From RGIG1995 sp045587445 (GTDB lineage Bacteria > Bacillota > Clostridia > Oscillospirales > CAG-272), in assembly GCA_045587445.1 (NCBI GenBank), contig JAZNCH010000053.1:1-64000 (forward strand): a stretch of 64,000 nucleotides of DNA, given 5' to 3'. The notes under the pieces are model-generated. The model saw only the letters and a program-made list of their open reading frames with translations. It was not told the origin of the DNA and did not search any database. Both the position numbers and the translations under genes were made by a program. Below are positions 45,035-53,756 of this stretch, one piece after another. Positions within the stretch are counted from its first letter, which is position 1. Every line of letters starts with the position of its first letter.

Positions 45035-46939
45035 ATGATGAATAAGCTTTATTTTTTGACAGACAAAACATCGTCCGAAATGAAGGCTATAAACGAAGTG
45101 CTTCCGAAGCTTAACACAGTTGATGATGCTTCCGGCACACCGGTTATGCTGAAAAGAAGACCTGAAGGGCTCAAAATCAGCAAAGATGCAAAGGGATATA
45201 CTATTGAATTTTCGACAAGAATATCACTTATGAGAGCAGTAGGTCTACTTGTTGAAAACTTGAATAAGAAGACTCTTGAGATTGAAGAGATGCCCAAATT
45301 TAACTATGTTGGAACTATGCCCGACTGTTCAAGAAACGCAATGCTTACCGTAAAATCTTTAAAAGAGTGGATACGCATAAACGCGTTAATGGGCTTGAAC
45401 GCTATGATGCTTTATACGGAAGATACATATGAGATTGAAGCACAGCCTTATTTTGGCTATATGAGAGGCAGATATACAAAGGAAGAGATAAAGGAGATTG
45501 ACGACTACGCAAACCTCTTGGGAATTGAGCTCGTTCCTTGTATACAGACATTGGCACATCTTAGAACGTTATTCCTCAATGGAACAATGGTGGAACTCCG
45601 TGACGTTGACGGTATTCTTTTAACAGGCGACGAAAAGGTATACAAGCTTATTGACGATATGCTTGATACTTGTTCTAATAACTTCCGTTCAAGAAAGATA
45701 AACTTAGGTATGGACGAAGCATTCTTGCTCGGTTGCGGTGTATATATGCAGAGGAACGGATATACTCCTCGTTCGGAGATAATGAAAAAGCACCTTGAAG
45801 TCGTTATGCAGAAGTGCAAAGACAGAGGGCTTGAACCTATGATATGGAGCGATATGTTCTTTAGAATGGTACCTTCTCCTAACTCTGTCGGCGGATACTA
45901 CAGAAAGGATTTAGAAAGCATACCTGAAGATATAGTTGGACTTGTGCCCGAAGGCTTGAAGCTTCTTTATTGGGATTATTATTCAATAGACAGAAACAGA
46001 TATAACCATATGCTCGACTTGCATGCATGCTTCAAGAAGAACGAGATAGGCTTTGCAGGCGGTGCTGTGTGCTGGTACGGTGTTGTACCGCTTAACGCTT
46101 TCTCCGTTGAATCTGCAAGGGCAGCGACCGAGTGTTGTATAAACAAGGGTTGCAAGGATGCATGGATAACGATGTGGGGCGACGACGGCTCAGCTTGTCC
46201 TCATTTTGCAACGTTGCCTACACTACAGATATATGCTGAGGCTTGTTGGAGCGGAAACACAACCGACGAATATGCTGAAAGAAGAATGAAGACTTGCACA
46301 GGTGCATCTTATAAAGATTTTCTTGAAATGGAACAGGTTAACAATGTTCCTACAAGAGATAACTATGCGAAAGACATAGCGAACCCCTACAAGTATATGC
46401 TTTATCAGGATATTCTCAATGGTAAATACGACTGTCATATTCCGGAGGGTATAGAAAAGCATTTTGCAGAGCAGGCAAAATATATGAAGAAACTCGGAAA
46501 GAGAAACAAGGGATACGAAGAATTTTTCAAAACACTTTCATCGCTTTGCTCAGCGCTTGAAATAAAGGCTTCTCTCGGTGTAAATCTTAAAAAAGCTTAT
46601 GATGCAAAGGATATGGATGCGCTTAAAGAATATGCAGAGAAGAAGATTCCCGAGCTTGTTAAGAGATACGAGAAATATTATGCAGACAACAAAGCACAGT
46701 GGGATAAATATAACAGACCATGCGGTTTTGAAGTACAGGATATTCGTTTTGGCGGACTTATTCAGCGAGCTAAGACTGTAAGACTTGTATTGCTTGACTA
46801 TATTTCCGGTAAGACAGAATCAATTCCCGAGCTTGAAGTTAAGAGACTTCCGTATTCACCTGAGAAGGACGGAGTCGCATTGGATCACCTGCATTTCTGG
46901 TGTGACATTGTTACGTCAAATATACTTAGCAAATTTTAA
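45035..46939 (+). CDS. GH20-like beta-N-acetylhexosaminidase, cytoplasmic
   Basis: 634 residues without a signal peptide. A short N-terminal alpha/beta domain (about 1-88) is followed by a TIM barrel beginning FNYVGTMPDCSRNAM, with KEWIRINALMGLNAMMLYTED, LVPCIQTLAHLRTLF and KINLGMDEAFLLG, where Asp227-Glu228 take the place of the GH20 catalytic Asp-Glu pair; MIWSDMFFR and VCWYGVVPLN follow. GH20 enzymes use substrate-assisted cleavage of GlcNAc or GalNAc. The cytoplasmic location suggests imported oligosaccharides. A helical C-terminal domain covers about 440-634. A small membrane protein gene follows after 38 bases. Confidence 0.82.
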   Translation: MMNKLYFLTDKTSSEMKAINEVLPKLNTVDDASGTPVMLKRRPEGLKISKDAKGYTIEFSTRISLMRAVGLLVENLNKKTLEIEEMPKFNYVGTMPDCSRNAMLTVKSLKEWIRINALMGLNAMMLYTEDTYEIEAQPYFGYMRGRYTKEEIKEIDDYANLLGIELVPCIQTLAHLRTLFLNGTMVELRDVDGILLTGDEKVYKLIDDMLDTCSNNFRSRKINLGMDEAFLLGCGVYMQRNGYTPRSEIMKKHLEVVMQKCKDRGLEPMIWSDMFFRMVPSPNSVGGYYRKDLESIPEDIVGLVPEGLKLLYWDYYSIDRNRYNHMLDLHACFKKNEIGFAGGAVCWYGVVPLNAFSVESARAATECCINKGCKDAWITMWGDDGSACPHFATLPTLQIYAEACWSGNTTDEYAERRMKTCTGASYKDFLEMEQVNNVPTRDNYAKDIANPYKYMLYQDILNGKYDCHIPEGIEKHFAEQAKYMKKLGKRNKGYEEFFKTLSSLCSALEIKASLGVNLKKAYDAKDMDALKEYAEKKIPELVKRYEKYYADNKAQWDKYNRPCGFEVQDIRFGGLIQRAKTVRLVLLDYISGKTESIPELEVKRLPYSPEKDGVALDHLHFWCDIVTSNILSKF

Positions 46940-46977
46940 ATTATTCATTTTTTATAAAAAGTAGGAGATTATTTGTT

Positions 46978-47382
46978 ATGGAAAAGACAAAACTTGGATT
47001 GCCTGTAGCGCTTATGGCTGTGCTTATGGTTCTTGGCGGCTGGTTAGGCGGATATGTAGTAGCAATTGTAATGGCAGGTTACATACTTCTTGCGGAAGAA
47101 GATAAATTTTTGAAGAGTGTGGCTGTTAAGACAATTGTATTGATGTTGGCATTTTCGATTGCTTCAATTGCAATAAACTTTATTCCCAATGTTATCGCTG
47201 TAATTGAAAGTTTTATTTCAATATTTACGATTTACTTTAACATCGACATAATACATAGAATTTTTAATTTCTTTGATTCTGTTCTTTATGTTTTGAAGGT
47301 TGTAGTATTTGTATTATTTGCTCTGGCATCATATAATAAGAAGGCGGTAAAGCTTCCGTTCGTTGATAATTTGTTTGAGTAA
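46978..47382 (+). CDS. Small membrane protein, unknown
   Basis: 134 residues with three or four hydrophobic segments (about 8-38, 46-68, 72-90, 100-120), joined by short charged loops such as LLAEEDKFLKS. Ribosome binding site TAGGAG and a start 38 bases after the hexosaminidase stop suggest one operon. No family recognised. Confidence 0.65.
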   Translation: MEKTKLGLPVALMAVLMVLGGWLGGYVVAIVMAGYILLAEEDKFLKSVAVKTIVLMLAFSIASIAINFIPNVIAVIESFISIFTIYFNIDIIHRIFNFFDSVLYVLKVVVFVLFALASYNKKAVKLPFVDNLFE

Positions 47383-47401
47383 AATTTTTCGTAGATAAGA
47401 G

Positions 47402-47446
47402 AAAAGAGTGCATATGGGCAATTTGCCTATGTGCACTCGTTTTTTG
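47402..47446. terminator. Bidirectional terminator at the end of the SipW-type locus
   Basis: Stem GAGTGCATATGGGCAA/TTGCCTATGTGCACTC with a short loop, followed by TTTTTT on the plus side and T-rich sequence on the minus side, between convergent genes. It overlaps the last codons of the small CxxC gene. Confidence 0.8.
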
Positions 47447-47684
47447 GGTTTAATTTGTTTTTTCTAATCACGACGTTCACTGTCCTGACAATTTGTTCGT
47501 TTGAAAGCTTGTTTTCTTTTTGCATTGAGGAACGTAGCTTTTTTTGACAAGCGATGCATAATTGGCCGCAGCCGACTTCATAGTTACTGCGCAATTCGAT
47601 AGGTGTTGATATGGGGACGTCTGTCATTTCTCCGCACATAACACAACGTTCAAATATATTTAACTTATCTGTCATTTTATTCAT
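47427..47684 (-). CDS. Small CxxC protein at the end of the SipW-type locus
   Basis: 85 residues, soluble. Two cysteine pairs, CVMCGEMTDVP and CGQLCIACQKKL, suit a single zinc site; a basic tail follows. The start overlaps the stop of the preceding gene (shared ATGAATAA), so it is translated with it; a second Met three codons later is also possible. Role unknown; a zinc-finger chaperone or regulator of the locus is only a guess. Confidence 0.6.
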   Translation of the reverse strand: MNKMTDKLNIFERCVMCGEMTDVPISTPIELRSNYEVGCGQLCIACQKKLRSSMQKENKLSNEQIVRTVNVVIRKNKLNPKNECT

Positions 47685-48633
47685 TTGCCTCGTTTATGGG
47701 AGAGCCTGAAGTTTCAGGACTGTCAGGGAGAGTGGTTTCTTCTTGAATTTCGGCTGGAGATTCAGATAGTGCAGTTTCCGGTGCGGTAGTCAATAGAGCG
47801 GTTGTTTCGGGAACAGTCGTAATCTGAACCGTTGTTTCCGGTGTTTTAATTGATGTCTCCGTAGAAGTGGTTTCCGATGTGATTGGTTCTGTAGTAGAAT
47901 CAGGAATTTTCGTTGATTCGGGAACAGTGATTTCTGCCGGTTTCTTGGTTTCCTCTTTAGGGGAAGTTGAGGGGATATTGTTTTGAGGCTCGTTCTCAGA
48001 AGACGTCTTTTCCGTTGTAGAAGGTAAAGTTTGAGGTGGTTTTGAAAGCATTAACGGTGGTGTTACAGACAATGTAATATCATTGTTGTCCTTAGTTATA
48101 TACAAAGGGTTATTATTGTTTTTATATCCGTAGTAGGAAGAGGTTCCCCAATGAGAAAGGAAAGTAATTCTTGTATCATTATCGGATGTAATGGTGAACG
48201 TTAACGTTTCAGTATTACCGTTGCCGTCTCTGCCGAGCTGTTGAGTATGGTATCTGCTTTCGCATCTGTCTGCGGTGATGATAATGAATCCGGTTTTTGC
48301 AGTGCTGCGTTCAGAATGCTTGAGGGTAACGAAATAGGTGGTGTTAGCATCTATAACAGCATAGGGTGCACTGCGGTTGTCTGTATTTACCGTAATATGT
48401 TCGCCATTATCATTTGTAATTTGAACTGATACGTTGGCTTCAAAATTAGCAGATTTTATAGTATTTTTGGAGGAGGTAATATCGTGAGAGAAATAGGCAA
48501 AAGCGGTAGTGCCCATTGCAATTAAGCAAAATACAATAACTGTGATAGTTGTAGCAAGACGTAATAGAATAGCTTTTTCGCTTATTTTACTGTGTGCAGA
48601 AATATGAAAATGATTATTTAACTGCTTTATCAT
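47677..48633 (-). CDS. SipW-type secreted protein with Ser/Thr/Pro-rich stalk
   Basis: 318 residues. A charged N-terminus precedes a hydrophobic signal ending TTAFAYFSHD, which fits the SipW-class pattern Ala-Tyr-Phe-Ser; then IKSANFEANVSVQI begins a TasA-like beta domain (to about 195). The C-terminal third is almost entirely Ser, Thr, Pro and Glu with repeats of PETT and TTxP, a stalk or spacer resembling wall-crossing or glycosylated mucin-like regions. No sortase motif at the end. Ribosome binding site AAAGGAGG. Confidence 0.8.
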   Translation of the reverse strand: MIKQLNNHFHISAHSKISEKAILLRLATTITVIVFCLIAMGTTAFAYFSHDITSSKNTIKSANFEANVSVQITNDNGEHITVNTDNRSAPYAVIDANTTYFVTLKHSERSTAKTGFIIITADRCESRYHTQQLGRDGNGNTETLTFTITSDNDTRITFLSHWGTSSYYGYKNNNNPLYITKDNNDITLSVTPPLMLSKPPQTLPSTTEKTSSENEPQNNIPSTSPKEETKKPAEITVPESTKIPDSTTEPITSETTSTETSIKTPETTVQITTVPETTALLTTAPETALSESPAEIQEETTLPDSPETSGSPINEANE

Positions 48634-48673
48634 ACAATATACCTCCTTTCATAGACTCAGATGACAAAAAGCA

Positions 48674-49333
48674 TTAAGGGTTATTTTTTATCTGTTCAGC
48701 CGAAACAATTATACCGAGCTCGACTGAGGGCGGTGTGTTTCCTCTGTAATTAGCGACGTTTCCAACCTCTTCCGGCATACGTACGATAAGGGAAAAATAA
48801 GCCGATTCACCTGCGTTCAAAATATTATTTTCAGATTTAAAGTAGTTATTAAGTTTTTGGTTTGCAATTTTCTTTGCGGCATCGCGGTCGGGATAATTAT
48901 TTTGCATGTCATCTTTATTTTTGTATGTAACGAGCCCGAATTTCAAATAATCCTGTAGGTTGAATCGTTGCCCGAACACGTTAGAAGCGAGGGTAAAGCC
49001 GTTAACGTTTACGGCGGTATTGTATTTAAATTCAACCGTGCCGTTATTATCTATTCTGAGATTAACTATCTGAATATATCCGGGCTCGTACAAAGCATTT
49101 TTGTCAAAGATGTCCGTTTGACCGTCAATTTCTTTCCAAGAGCCGTCGGGTGTCTGATAAAAGACGTCGAGGTCGAATTCGGCAAAATGGAAGATGTTGT
49201 TTATTTCTGGAGAAGTGTCGGTAAACCAAGCCAGAGAAGCACCGGTACCAAGTATAGCCCAAACAATGATAGCAACAAGACTGAGAATCAAGGCTATTTT
49301 TTTATATGGAGCTTTTTTAATATTAGATTTCAC
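48674..49333 (-). CDS. SipW-dependent TasA/camelysin-like subunit
   Basis: 219 residues, GTG start eight bases after AAAGGAGG. Signal with SLAWFTDTSPEINNIFHFAEFD, the SipW-class cleavage signature followed by the usual Asn and Phe-Asp-Leu-Asp strand. EPGYIQIVNLRIDNNGTVEFKY matches the beta sandwich of the two large SipW-class proteins in this locus. It has no passenger domain, so it probably is a structural fibre subunit. Confidence 0.85.
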   Translation of the reverse strand: MKSNIKKAPYKKIALILSLVAIIVWAILGTGASLAWFTDTSPEINNIFHFAEFDLDVFYQTPDGSWKEIDGQTDIFDKNALYEPGYIQIVNLRIDNNGTVEFKYNTAVNVNGFTLASNVFGQRFNLQDYLKFGLVTYKNKDDMQNNYPDRDAAKKIANQKLNNYFKSENNILNAGESAYFSLIVRMPEEVGNVANYRGNTPPSVELGIIVSAEQIKNNP

Positions 49334-49361
49334 GCCTTAATCCTCCTTTGTTCAGCGATTT

Positions 49362-50027
49362 TTAGCGTTGTTTCTTTGTGGGTTTATCTTTTTTACGCCA
49401 TACCAAAAGAATAATTATCATAAATAGGGAAGCGAATAGGAGTCCGACCCAAACGAAGTTTGTGAGGTCATAACCGGTTTGAGGCGGCTTAGGGTCAGTG
49501 TTTTCTATGGGGAACTCTTCGATTTTGAATTCCCAGTCAAGATAACCGATTTTGTTTTGGAACGTATTGTCAAGCGTAGTAGGAACTTTTAAAGTAACGT
49601 CAAGGTTGACTTTTCCGCCCGAGTAGAGCGTACCGAGGCATACCCAATCTGAGAGCTGAGCAGTTTGGTCTGCGGCGGCATCAAACATATAGGGCATTGT
49701 GTTAGTGGTGCTTTTTTGAATTTTAAGTTGAAGTTGTGAAAGAAATTCAACTGAATCCTCGTGAGCACCGAGAGAGCGTATATAGATTTTAACTTTAACT
49801 TTGTTGGAGGCTTTGTTGTTTACGGTGATTGTCTGTGTCAATGAATCACCTGGCATAACCCCCTTGAAATTTGGAAAAAGGTCTGTAAGTGAGTGGTTAC
49901 TGCCGGGTTCAAATACAAAGTTGCCTGCATCTCCGCTATAGGTTACCTTGCCGTCTGCGGCATGAGAGGGGAGTGCAGACGAAAGTAGGACTACCAAAAG
50001 AATAAATAACGTAAGTAATCTTTTCAT
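49362..50027 (-). CDS. Sortase-signal surface protein of the SipW-type locus
   Basis: 221 residues. An ordinary Sec signal peptide ends ALPSHAADG, unlike its neighbours. The body is a beta sandwich (about 25-175) with MPGDSLTQTITVNNKASNKV. The C-terminus has PPQTG (about 181-185), a 23-residue hydrophobic helix and RKKDKPTKKQR, the layout of a sortase substrate with a variant LPxTG motif. Inferred role: covalent wall anchor for the fibre subunits. No sortase gene is in the window. Confidence 0.82.
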   Translation of the reverse strand: MKRLLTLFILLVVLLSSALPSHAADGKVTYSGDAGNFVFEPGSNHSLTDLFPNFKGVMPGDSLTQTITVNNKASNKVKVKIYIRSLGAHEDSVEFLSQLQLKIQKSTTNTMPYMFDAAADQTAQLSDWVCLGTLYSGGKVNLDVTLKVPTTLDNTFQNKIGYLDWEFKIEEFPIENTDPKPPQTGYDLTNFVWVGLLFASLFMIIILLVWRKKDKPTKKQR

Positions 50028-50042
50028 TTCAGCAATACCTCC

Positions 50043-50609
50043 TTATTCTTTAGGCCAACCGGAAGCGGTGTAGGTGTTGCCGTGTTTTAAGGGATTGTTT
50101 TCACTTTGAACCGCTTGGGCTTTAACCGTTAGATTAAGAGTTTTGCCGATATATGAGTTGTCAACCTTTGAGCCGACGATTTCGACGTGAGAGAATACGT
50201 TAGGTGTAGTTTGACCGGGCTGTAAGATTCCCTTATAGTAATACCAACCGTCGTATAGCTCCCAATTATCAAGATTGATATTGAGCTTAAAGCAGTCTTC
50301 TGCGGAAAGCTCATGTGAATCTATACCGTAAACCATTTTTACACGCAGATAGAAAGGGTGTTCGCAAATATTTTCAATGCTGACCTTTTTGGATACGATG
50401 TCGCCGGGAACGATGTAAACGCCTTCTTTTGGGAATTCTGTACCTTGGTCGGTCATTTCGTGAATCATAAGTTTAATATTACCGGAGGTTACCACGTTGG
50501 TAGCTTTACCTACGGTTGAGTAGTATGCAAGTGTAGACATGCTTATAAAAGACATCAGCGATGCTACAATTGCGACAACAAATATTCTTAATTTTATTTT
50601 GCCCAACAT
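50043..50609 (-). CDS. SipW-dependent TasA/camelysin-like subunit
   Basis: 188 residues from the ATG at 50609, preceded by AAGGAGGAC; the open frame continues upstream into the leader element. Signal ends MSTLAYYSTVGKATNVVTSG, then the TasA-like strands VPGDIVSKKVSIENICEHPFY and, near the end, LTVKAQAVQSENN, which is nearly the same as KAQAVQTDN in the 52971 gene. Probably a secreted fibre subunit processed by the locus peptidases. Confidence 0.85.
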   Translation of the reverse strand: MLGKIKLRIFVVAIVASLMSFISMSTLAYYSTVGKATNVVTSGNIKLMIHEMTDQGTEFPKEGVYIVPGDIVSKKVSIENICEHPFYLRVKMVYGIDSHELSAEDCFKLNINLDNWELYDGWYYYKGILQPGQTTPNVFSHVEIVGSKVDNSYIGKTLNLTVKAQAVQSENNPLKHGNTYTASGWPKE

Positions 50610-50640
50610 AATGTCCTCCTTATACAATATTTGCCTTTCA

Positions 50641-50870
50641 GCAATCAAAAGACAAAAACTGCGGAGCAGTTTTGAAGTAATAAGGAATAGTGAATAGGTA
50701 ATAAGTTTGGTGTGCCTTCGGCACGATTAATTATGTCGGCTTTGCCGACACACCTTACTTCTTCACTTTTACTTCTTATTTATTACTTTAAAATGCGGAG
50801 CATTTTTGCCCTTTGATTGCCGCCTAACTTCCTCAAGGGAAGTTAGGTCGGGCTTTATGTAAACGAGACT
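50641..50870 (-). repeat. Intercistronic stem-loop element, copy 1 (interrupted)
   Basis: Between the beta-helix gene and the next TasA-like gene. It shares with copies 2 and 3 the outer pairing AATCAAA...TTTGATT, the core CCGCCTA with a hairpin (AACTTCC/GGAAGTT) and the GTAAACGAGAC end. Here the apical hairpin of the other copies is replaced by about 150 bases of palindromic insert (50654-50807). Confidence 0.65.
50654..50807. mobile_element. MITE-like palindromic insert
   Basis: About 150 bases bounded by AAAACTGCGGAGCAGTTTT at one end and AAAATGCGGAGCATTTTT at the other, with imperfect inverted arms (AAGTAATAAGGAATAGTGAA versus TTCACTTTTACTTCTTATT) and a central palindrome around GTGCCTTCGGCAC and GTCGGCTTTGCCGAC. 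It encodes nothing. Related GAATAGTGAA sequence occurs at 16816-16858. Confidence 0.5.
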
Positions 50871-50889
50871 ATATTTCGTTTATTATTTA

Positions 50890-52881
50890 TTAAAGTGTAG
50901 CGAGATATGCATTCCACTCTGCTACAGTGTAGGTAGTGCCATTGTAAACAATTGCATCAACGGTTGCACCGTCCTCAATAACGAGTTTTGCAAGTCTCGT
51001 CGCATTGGCAGACGAAGTACCATAGTCAACGTTAATAGTTCGGATATGAGTTCCTGCTTTGATAGTTATATTGCCATTGATGGGAGCAACATAGATTGTA
51101 TCAATCTTTGCACCTTCAATGGTAACAATAGAGTGGCTCCAGCAGTAAACGCTGCCGTATTCACCACCGTTAACGGTGGTAGTGGTACCGTTTACAAAGC
51201 CTGCATCAACTGCCATAGCACCATCGATCATAGCGGTAGTGCCTGTCATAACACAATTATTCAAGGTTGCGTTGCCGTAATGAGCAAATCCGCAAGCAAG
51301 AGTTTTGCCCTTATCACCGTTTGCAAGCGTTGAAACAAGATCCTTTACAACGAGGTTATTAGCAACGTAGTTACCGCCTCCAATATTATAGTGTCCCATC
51401 TCAACGAAGCCTTCACCTGTAATGGTGACGTCACTTACGGTTACATCCTCCCCTGCAGGAGGAACAAATGCAACATAACCGTGGTTTCCAATGGAAGGAT
51501 CGGCTCCTTTGTTAGTAATGGTTTTGCCATTACCGTCAAAATTGATGGCAGCATTGGACTCCATGATCATCTGCTTTTCAGGAGCGGTATTGTTGTAAAC
51601 GATATCCTCAGTAATGGAGATGTTGCCACCCTCAGTTGCACCGATGAAAGCCTCGGCAGAAGATAAAATCTTTGAGCAGTTTACCATTTCGAGCTGTGCA
51701 CCGTTTACCGCCTCAACGCCCTCCGAGTATACATCCGTGTGATTTGCATTTGATGTGTCGTATGTACAATTTTCAAGATACAAATCTACATAGGAACGGA
51801 TTAGAGCATATGTGCCGTTGCCGTACAAAGCGGAATCGTAAAAGCTAACGCTGTTCAGAGTGGATCCAAAGGAGTTCCAGCCGTATAATGTGCAGTTCTT
51901 GAAGATCACATCGCCGGCTCCGTTGTCAAAATGAATGGAATAAGCACCGGTGTTGGTGAAAGTACAGTTCTCAAAAATTACAGTACCGTCTACGCCATTA
52001 CCGTAGCTTCTACCATTGACATTGGCGTTGCTGATAGTAATGGTAGTGCCTGCGGGAACCATCGCTTTTGTAAGGCCGTAATTTAAGTTGATGCTGTTAT
52101 CCATAAAATTAAATTCAGTAATGCCATCTGCAAGAGCTTCCTTCATTTCATCCAATGAAGTAACTGAAGCGTACTTATCATACTGATTGCCAAAACTGTC
52201 ACTTTCGTTGGTATACTGTGTTGCAAGAATATTAATTCCGAAGTTAATTTCGGGGATATTCACACCATTATGGTTTGCTTCATTACCAACAGTTTCGGGC
52301 ATATCAACCTTGATTGCTACATACTGCGTTACGCCGGCAAGCAAATGTTTGCCAACGGAAAGCACATTACCTTGCTTGAAAGCAACGGGAGAGGAATATG
52401 CGATGCCATTTTCAGAAGCAAATGCTTCTTCAATTGATTTCTCGGCAATATTCAAGCCAAAGACGGGATCGACACCTGCATCTTCAAAGGTAAGGGTACT
52501 TACGGTCAAAATATCTGAAAGAACAATGTTATTGCCGTCATTGGTCTTACCGATAGTTTCGTCAATAATGTTCATATTGGCAACATATTTAAGTGCCAAT
52601 GAACCGTTGTTCTTTACACGAAGAACAACAACTTCGGTATGTCCGGGTTCCCAAAGACCTTTCTGGAACAGCTTATCTGCACCGTCAAGTGGGGTCCAAG
52701 TTTTGCCGTCGAGTGTATATTCAACAACAAGATCAAGGTTTCCGGATTTAATAACGTTACTTCCGGAGGTAACGCTGTCTGTAAACCAAGCGTATGTGCT
52801 GCCAATCAGCATAGATACACACATAAGGAGTGCCAGTGCACTCATAAGCAAAGCACGCTTGGTTGACTTTTTCTTTGTCAT
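50890..52881 (-). CDS. SipW-class secreted protein with right-handed beta-helix
   Basis: 663 residues. N-terminal MTKKKSTKRALL signal ends IGSTYAWFTDSVTSGSNVIK, the SipW-cognate signature, followed by the conserved sandwich domain (to about 220) with WEPGHTEVVVLRVKNNGSLAL. From about 245 to 640 it is a parallel beta-helix of short strand repeats: TFTNTGAYSIHFDNGAGDVI, FKNCTLYGWNSFGS, VTIEGAKIDTIYV. Such helices bind or cleave polysaccharides, but no lyase residues are evident. The first ~70 codons are closely similar to those at 56367, also at DNA level. Confidence 0.9.
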   Translation of the reverse strand: MTKKKSTKRALLMSALALLMCVSMLIGSTYAWFTDSVTSGSNVIKSGNLDLVVEYTLDGKTWTPLDGADKLFQKGLWEPGHTEVVVLRVKNNGSLALKYVANMNIIDETIGKTNDGNNIVLSDILTVSTLTFEDAGVDPVFGLNIAEKSIEEAFASENGIAYSSPVAFKQGNVLSVGKHLLAGVTQYVAIKVDMPETVGNEANHNGVNIPEINFGINILATQYTNESDSFGNQYDKYASVTSLDEMKEALADGITEFNFMDNSINLNYGLTKAMVPAGTTITISNANVNGRSYGNGVDGTVIFENCTFTNTGAYSIHFDNGAGDVIFKNCTLYGWNSFGSTLNSVSFYDSALYGNGTYALIRSYVDLYLENCTYDTSNANHTDVYSEGVEAVNGAQLEMVNCSKILSSAEAFIGATEGGNISITEDIVYNNTAPEKQMIMESNAAINFDGNGKTITNKGADPSIGNHGYVAFVPPAGEDVTVSDVTITGEGFVEMGHYNIGGGNYVANNLVVKDLVSTLANGDKGKTLACGFAHYGNATLNNCVMTGTTAMIDGAMAVDAGFVNGTTTTVNGGEYGSVYCWSHSIVTIEGAKIDTIYVAPINGNITIKAGTHIRTINVDYGTSSANATRLAKLVIEDGATVDAIVYNGTTYTVAEWNAYLATL

Positions 52882-52898
52882 TGTTTAATGACCTCCTA

Positions 52899-52955
52899 TT
52901 AGATTTTGTCGGCGGAAATGTTTTCTGCAATACGTTTTACGCCGACAAACGATTA
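52899..52955 (-). other. Stem-loop in front of the beta-helix gene
   Basis: Minus strand TTTGTCGGCG...CGCCGACAAA-type stem enclosing about 25 bases, ending just before the ribosome binding site AGGAGG of the gene at 52881. No T-run, so a processing or stability element rather than a terminator. Confidence 0.55.
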
Positions 52956-52970
52956 CAGATTTAGTTTAAT

Positions 52971-53663
52971 TTAATAAGCCATACCTACGGTATTGAATGC
53001 CTCAAAGGCATTTGCTCCTACATTGTCTGTCTGAACAGCTTGAGCCTTCACGTCAATAGTAAAGCCCCAAATGCCGTCATCATCAAAATGAGAAGCTTGC
53101 TCCTGTGTCATTGCCTCGGGAATTTCAACACCTGTGAATACACTAAAGGAATCGCCGGATTTTAAAATATCCTTGAGGTAGAGGACATACTGAATACTTT
53201 CACCGGAATTATCCATAGTGGAGTTTACAAGGTCCCACTTAGCAGAATCAAAACCAACAAAGTGCTTACGAATATCGTATGTATCGAAATCGGCACCGGT
53301 AGATTCAACAATACTCTTCCATACAGCTTTATCGCTAATGGTAATTATCACTCTGATATACTGATCGTAATGCCCGGTATTCTTTACAATTGCATCTTTA
53401 GCAAGTTTATCGCCGGGAAGTATATCATTATAAGAAATTCCTTTCTGATATTCTTCAGGAGTACCATCATCGTCGGAATCGTATTTTTCGTAGACATCTA
53501 CGGAAAATATGTCATCAGGATTATTGTCAGTAGAATCAGCAATATAGAAATTGTTGGTTACACTGTCCTGTGCACTAAACCAAGCCAATGAACCCATGGA
53601 AAGAATGGCTGCCAAGCAGAGTGCAAGAGCAATCACAAAAACCTTCTTTTTAGTCATTTTCAT
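52971..53663 (-). CDS. TasA/camelysin-like protein
   Basis: 230 residues from the ATG at 53663, eight bases after AAAGGAGG; the longer frame has no ribosome binding site. Signal ends LSMGSLAWFSAQDSVTNNFY, the SipW-class site. The body is the camelysin/TasA sandwich: YNDILPGDKLAKDAIVKNTG, YDQYIRVIITISD and FTIDVKAQAVQTDN. Closest in this locus to the true TasA fold and gene-adjacent to a SipW-type peptidase, so it is the best candidate for the main fibre subunit. An inverted repeat, ATTCGTGCA/TGCACGAAT, lies upstream at 53702-53743. Confidence 0.88.
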   Translation of the reverse strand: MKMTKKKVFVIALALCLAAILSMGSLAWFSAQDSVTNNFYIADSTDNNPDDIFSVDVYEKYDSDDDGTPEEYQKGISYNDILPGDKLAKDAIVKNTGHYDQYIRVIITISDKAVWKSIVESTGADFDTYDIRKHFVGFDSAKWDLVNSTMDNSGESIQYVLYLKDILKSGDSFSVFTGVEIPEAMTQEQASHFDDDGIWGFTIDVKAQAVQTDNVGANAFEAFNTVGMAY

Positions 53664-53756
53664 ACTAAATTTCCTCCTTTCTCGAAAAATATATATTTCA
53701 AATTCGTGCATATTGGAATTCCACAGAACGTGCACGAATAGGAAATCAAAGTTAAT

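Noticed and set aside
52187..52888. Plus-strand open frame of 233 codons opposite the beta-helix gene
   Set aside because: It mirrors the coding frame of the SipW-class gene, has no ribosome binding site and a composition typical of an antisense shadow.
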